64,000 nt of DNA from an uncultured SAR86 cluster bacterium (lineage in GTDB: Bacteria; Pseudomonadota; Gammaproteobacteria; Magnimaribacterales; D2472): NCBI GenBank assembly GCA_902602595.1, contig CACKRJ010000002.1:62001-126000 (forward strand), read 5' to 3'. Within the stretch, counting starts at the first letter, position 1, and every line of letters starts with the position of its first letter. The position numbers were made by a program, and so were the translations under genes. The notes under the pieces are model-generated. The model was given only the letters and a program-made list of their open reading frames with translations. It searched no databases and was not told the DNA's origin. Positions 62,240 to 64,000 of the stretch are shown here, one piece after another.

Positions 62240-64000
62240 ATTAATAAAACAAGAAAAATAATCGTTACAAATGCTCTTCCATATGCAAATGGTGATATTC
62301 ATGTTGGCCATATCTTAGAGCATATTCAGACAGATATTTGGTCTCGATTTATGAGGTTAATGGATAATGAGGTTTTAACCTTTTGTGCTGACGATGCGCA
62401 TGGAGCACCAATAATGATGAGGGCTGATGAATTAGGTATCGAACCAACTGCATTTATAGATGAAATTAATAAAAATCACCAACTATCATTAGCTAAATTT
62501 GGCATTGAATATACTAATTATTACTCAACTCATTCAAAAGAAAATGAAAAACTAGTTTCAGAAATTTACCTCGATGCTAAATCTTCAGGATATATTTATA
62601 AAAAAGAAATTGAGCAATGTTTTGATGAAGAAAGACAAATGTTCCTGGCGGACAGATATGTTATTGGTGATTGCCCTAAATGTTCAGCAAAAAATCAGTA
62701 TGGAGACGGGTGCGAGGAATGCGGAGCAACCTACTCTGCTACAGAAATCGTCAATCCAAAATCATCTCTATCTGGCACTTCGCCAATCACAAAAACTTCT
62801 GAGCATATATTTTTTGATCTAGAAAAGGCAAAAGATGATCTAGTAAATTTCCTTGATAAATCATCAATACAAAAACCAATACTTGGAAAATTATCAGAAT
62901 GGCTTGATGGTGATTTAAAAAGCTGGGATATTTCAAGGGATGCGCCATACTTTGGATTTAAAGTACCTGATGAAACTGAAAAATATTTTTATGTTTGGGT
63001 TGATGCGCCTATTGGATATATGGCTTCTGCTATAAATTGGGCCAATAAAAACTCTCAATCACTAGAAAACTTATGGGGTAAAAATTCAGATTACGAGATA
63101 CATCATTTTATTGGTAAGGATATTGTATATTTTCATGGATTATTCTGGCCTGCTCTACTAATGGAATCAAAATATAAACTTCCAGACAGCATTCATGTAC
63201 ATGGTTTTTTGACTATAAATGGAGAAAAAATGTCTAAGTCAAAAGGCACTTTTATTACGGCTGATCAATTTGCAGACTTATGTGATCCTGAATTATTGAG
63301 ATATTATTTTGCAAGTAAATTAAACTCTAAAATTGAGGACTTAGATTTAAATCTTGAAGATTTAGCTCAAAAAATTAATTCAGATTTAGTTGGTAAATTT
63401 TCAAATATTTTTAGTCGTTCAGCGCCTTTTATCTCAAAAAATAATAATTCTCTTGGTGAGGAAATACACAAAGATCATTTATTGCATTGCAACAAAAATA
63501 TTGAAAAAATATTACAACATTTTGAAAATAAGGAGTTCTCCAAAGCAATAAAGTTAATCATGGAGATTGCAGATGATACTAATAAATTTATTAACGAGCA
63601 TGCTCCTTGGAAGCTTGATCAACCTGAAGCACTTACCGTGGCAACTACAGCTATTAATGTTTTTAAAAACTTATGTATCTTGCTCTCACCTGTAACACCA
63701 AACCTGTGTAAGAAAATGTTGTTAATGTTAAAGATTGATAATCAAAATAAAGAAAATCTAGAAACTGAATTAATTAATGTTGAGATAGATGAATTTGAAA
63801 CCATTCTCTCAAGAATTAAGCCAATAAATATCCAAGATTTAAATAAAAAGGAAAAAAAAATGAACGAAGTAGATAATAATATCATTCAGATAGATGACTT
63901 TATGAAAGTTGATCTAAGAGTTGCTAAAGTTGAAGAAGCTTCACATGTTGAAGGAGCAGATAAATTACTTGCTATAAAGTTAAACTTAGGTGATTTGGGT
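62240..64000 (+). CDS. metG: Methionyl-tRNA synthetase, partial, non-AUG start
   Basis: The frame runs off the right edge, so it is absent from the ORF track. RKIIVTNALPYANGDIHVGH contains the HIGH signature (HVGH), followed by CADDAHGAPIM, the zinc knuckle CPKCSAKNQYGDGCEEC, KMSKSKGTF (KMSKS) and WVDAPIGYMAS. The E. coli-like tRNA-binding C-domain begins near the edge (FMKVDLRVAKVEEA). Upstream there is an in-frame TAG at 62219, and no ATG, GTG or TTG occurs before the HIGH motif. ATT at 62240 (INKTRKIIV) gives the right length and is my best start; ATA at 62222 or 62258 are alternatives. The enzyme charges tRNA-Met. Confidence 0.9.
   Translation, partial: MNKTRKIIVTNALPYANGDIHVGHILEHIQTDIWSRFMRLMDNEVLTFCADDAHGAPIMMRADELGIEPTAFIDEINKNHQLSLAKFGIEYTNYYSTHSKENEKLVSEIYLDAKSSGYIYKKEIEQCFDEERQMFLADRYVIGDCPKCSAKNQYGDGCEECGATYSATEIVNPKSSLSGTSPITKTSEHIFFDLEKAKDDLVNFLDKSSIQKPILGKLSEWLDGDLKSWDISRDAPYFGFKVPDETEKYFYVWVDAPIGYMASAINWANKNSQSLENLWGKNSDYEIHHFIGKDIVYFHGLFWPALLMESKYKLPDSIHVHGFLTINGEKMSKSKGTFITADQFADLCDPELLRYYFASKLNSKIEDLDLNLEDLAQKINSDLVGKFSNIFSRSAPFISKNNNSLGEEIHKDHLLHCNKNIEKILQHFENKEFSKAIKLIMEIADDTNKFINEHAPWKLDQPEALTVATTAINVFKNLCILLSPVTPNLCKKMLLMLKIDNQNKENLETELINVEIDEFETILSRIKPINIQDLNKKEKKMNEVDNNIIQIDDFMKVDLRVAKVEEASHVEGADKLLAIKLNLGDLG

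Noticed and set aside
62574-62822. 82-aa ORF in the track
   Set aside because: It is an out-of-frame shadow of metG.
1-64000. tRNA, rRNA, CRISPR arrays, insertion sequences and replication origin
   Set aside because: No cloverleaf, repeat-spacer array, transposase or DnaA-box cluster was seen on either strand. The integrase-like fragment fused to IOR is the only mobile-element trace.

Overview
The window looks like a chromosomal segment of a streamlined, AT-rich marine gammaproteobacterium. Gene order is gammaproteobacterial: purB-mnmA, icd/clpS-clpA/infA, rne divergent from rluC-rpmF-fab-mltG-tmk-holB, and a compact his operon. Intergenic gaps are tiny, start/stop overlaps of 1-8 nt are common, and there is a large acyl-CoA catabolic complement. 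I infer a SAR86-like lineage from this combination; no rRNA or tRNA is present to confirm it.

Layout. 0-7.3 kb is housekeeping: the start of isocitrate lyase (aceA, runs off the left edge), purB, mnmA, icd, clpS-clpA, infA. 7.3-15.9 kb is accessory: two different haloalkane-dehalogenase-like hydrolases, a DUF1330 protein, a small lipoprotein, a secreted M14 peptidase, a two-subunit sodium:solute symporter and a secreted lipocalin-like protein. 15.9-35.7 kb is a catabolic island of about 20 genes in three divergently or convergently arranged operons. It holds an SCP2-type thiolase, a giant indolepyruvate:ferredoxin oxidoreductase (IOR), an extradiol dioxygenase plus a VOC protein, three crotonases, three acyl-CoA dehydrogenases, a MaoC-like pair, a P450, a cysteine-less thiolase next to a DUF35 protein, an SDR and an acyl-CoA ligase. 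The combination resembles sterol side-chain and ring degradation toolkits more than ordinary beta-oxidation. 35.7-39.8 kb holds exported or membrane proteins and a 3-hydroxyisobutyrate-dehydrogenase-like enzyme. 39.9-45.6 kb is a histidine operon led by a YerC/TrpR-like regulator, with a hisD-hisB gene fusion and a frameshift in hisF. 45.6-48.2 kb carries an AGCS symporter, a glutaredoxin and an SDR. 48.2-55.2 kb is the fatty acid/DNA replication cluster, lacking plsX, fabH, yceD and pabC. 55.4-64 kb has rne with a structured leader, nudC, nhaB, dusA, mlaA-like, mrp-like and metG (runs off the right edge, no AUG/GUG/UUG start).

The most unusual feature is the IOR gene. Its first ~65 residues look like the N-terminal arm-type DNA-binding domain of a phage integrase. 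The 100-bp spacer upstream is filled with four copies of a TGTGTATAT-type motif, three of them in tandem at about 30-33 bp (near-helical) spacing and one inverted over the start codon. I read this as a possible self-regulating metabolic enzyme built from an integrase fragment, or at least the scar of an integrase capture. No CRISPR array, insertion sequence, tRNA or rRNA was seen. No gene-free stretch exceeds 300 bases; the longest is the rne/rluC spacer (about 270 bp).
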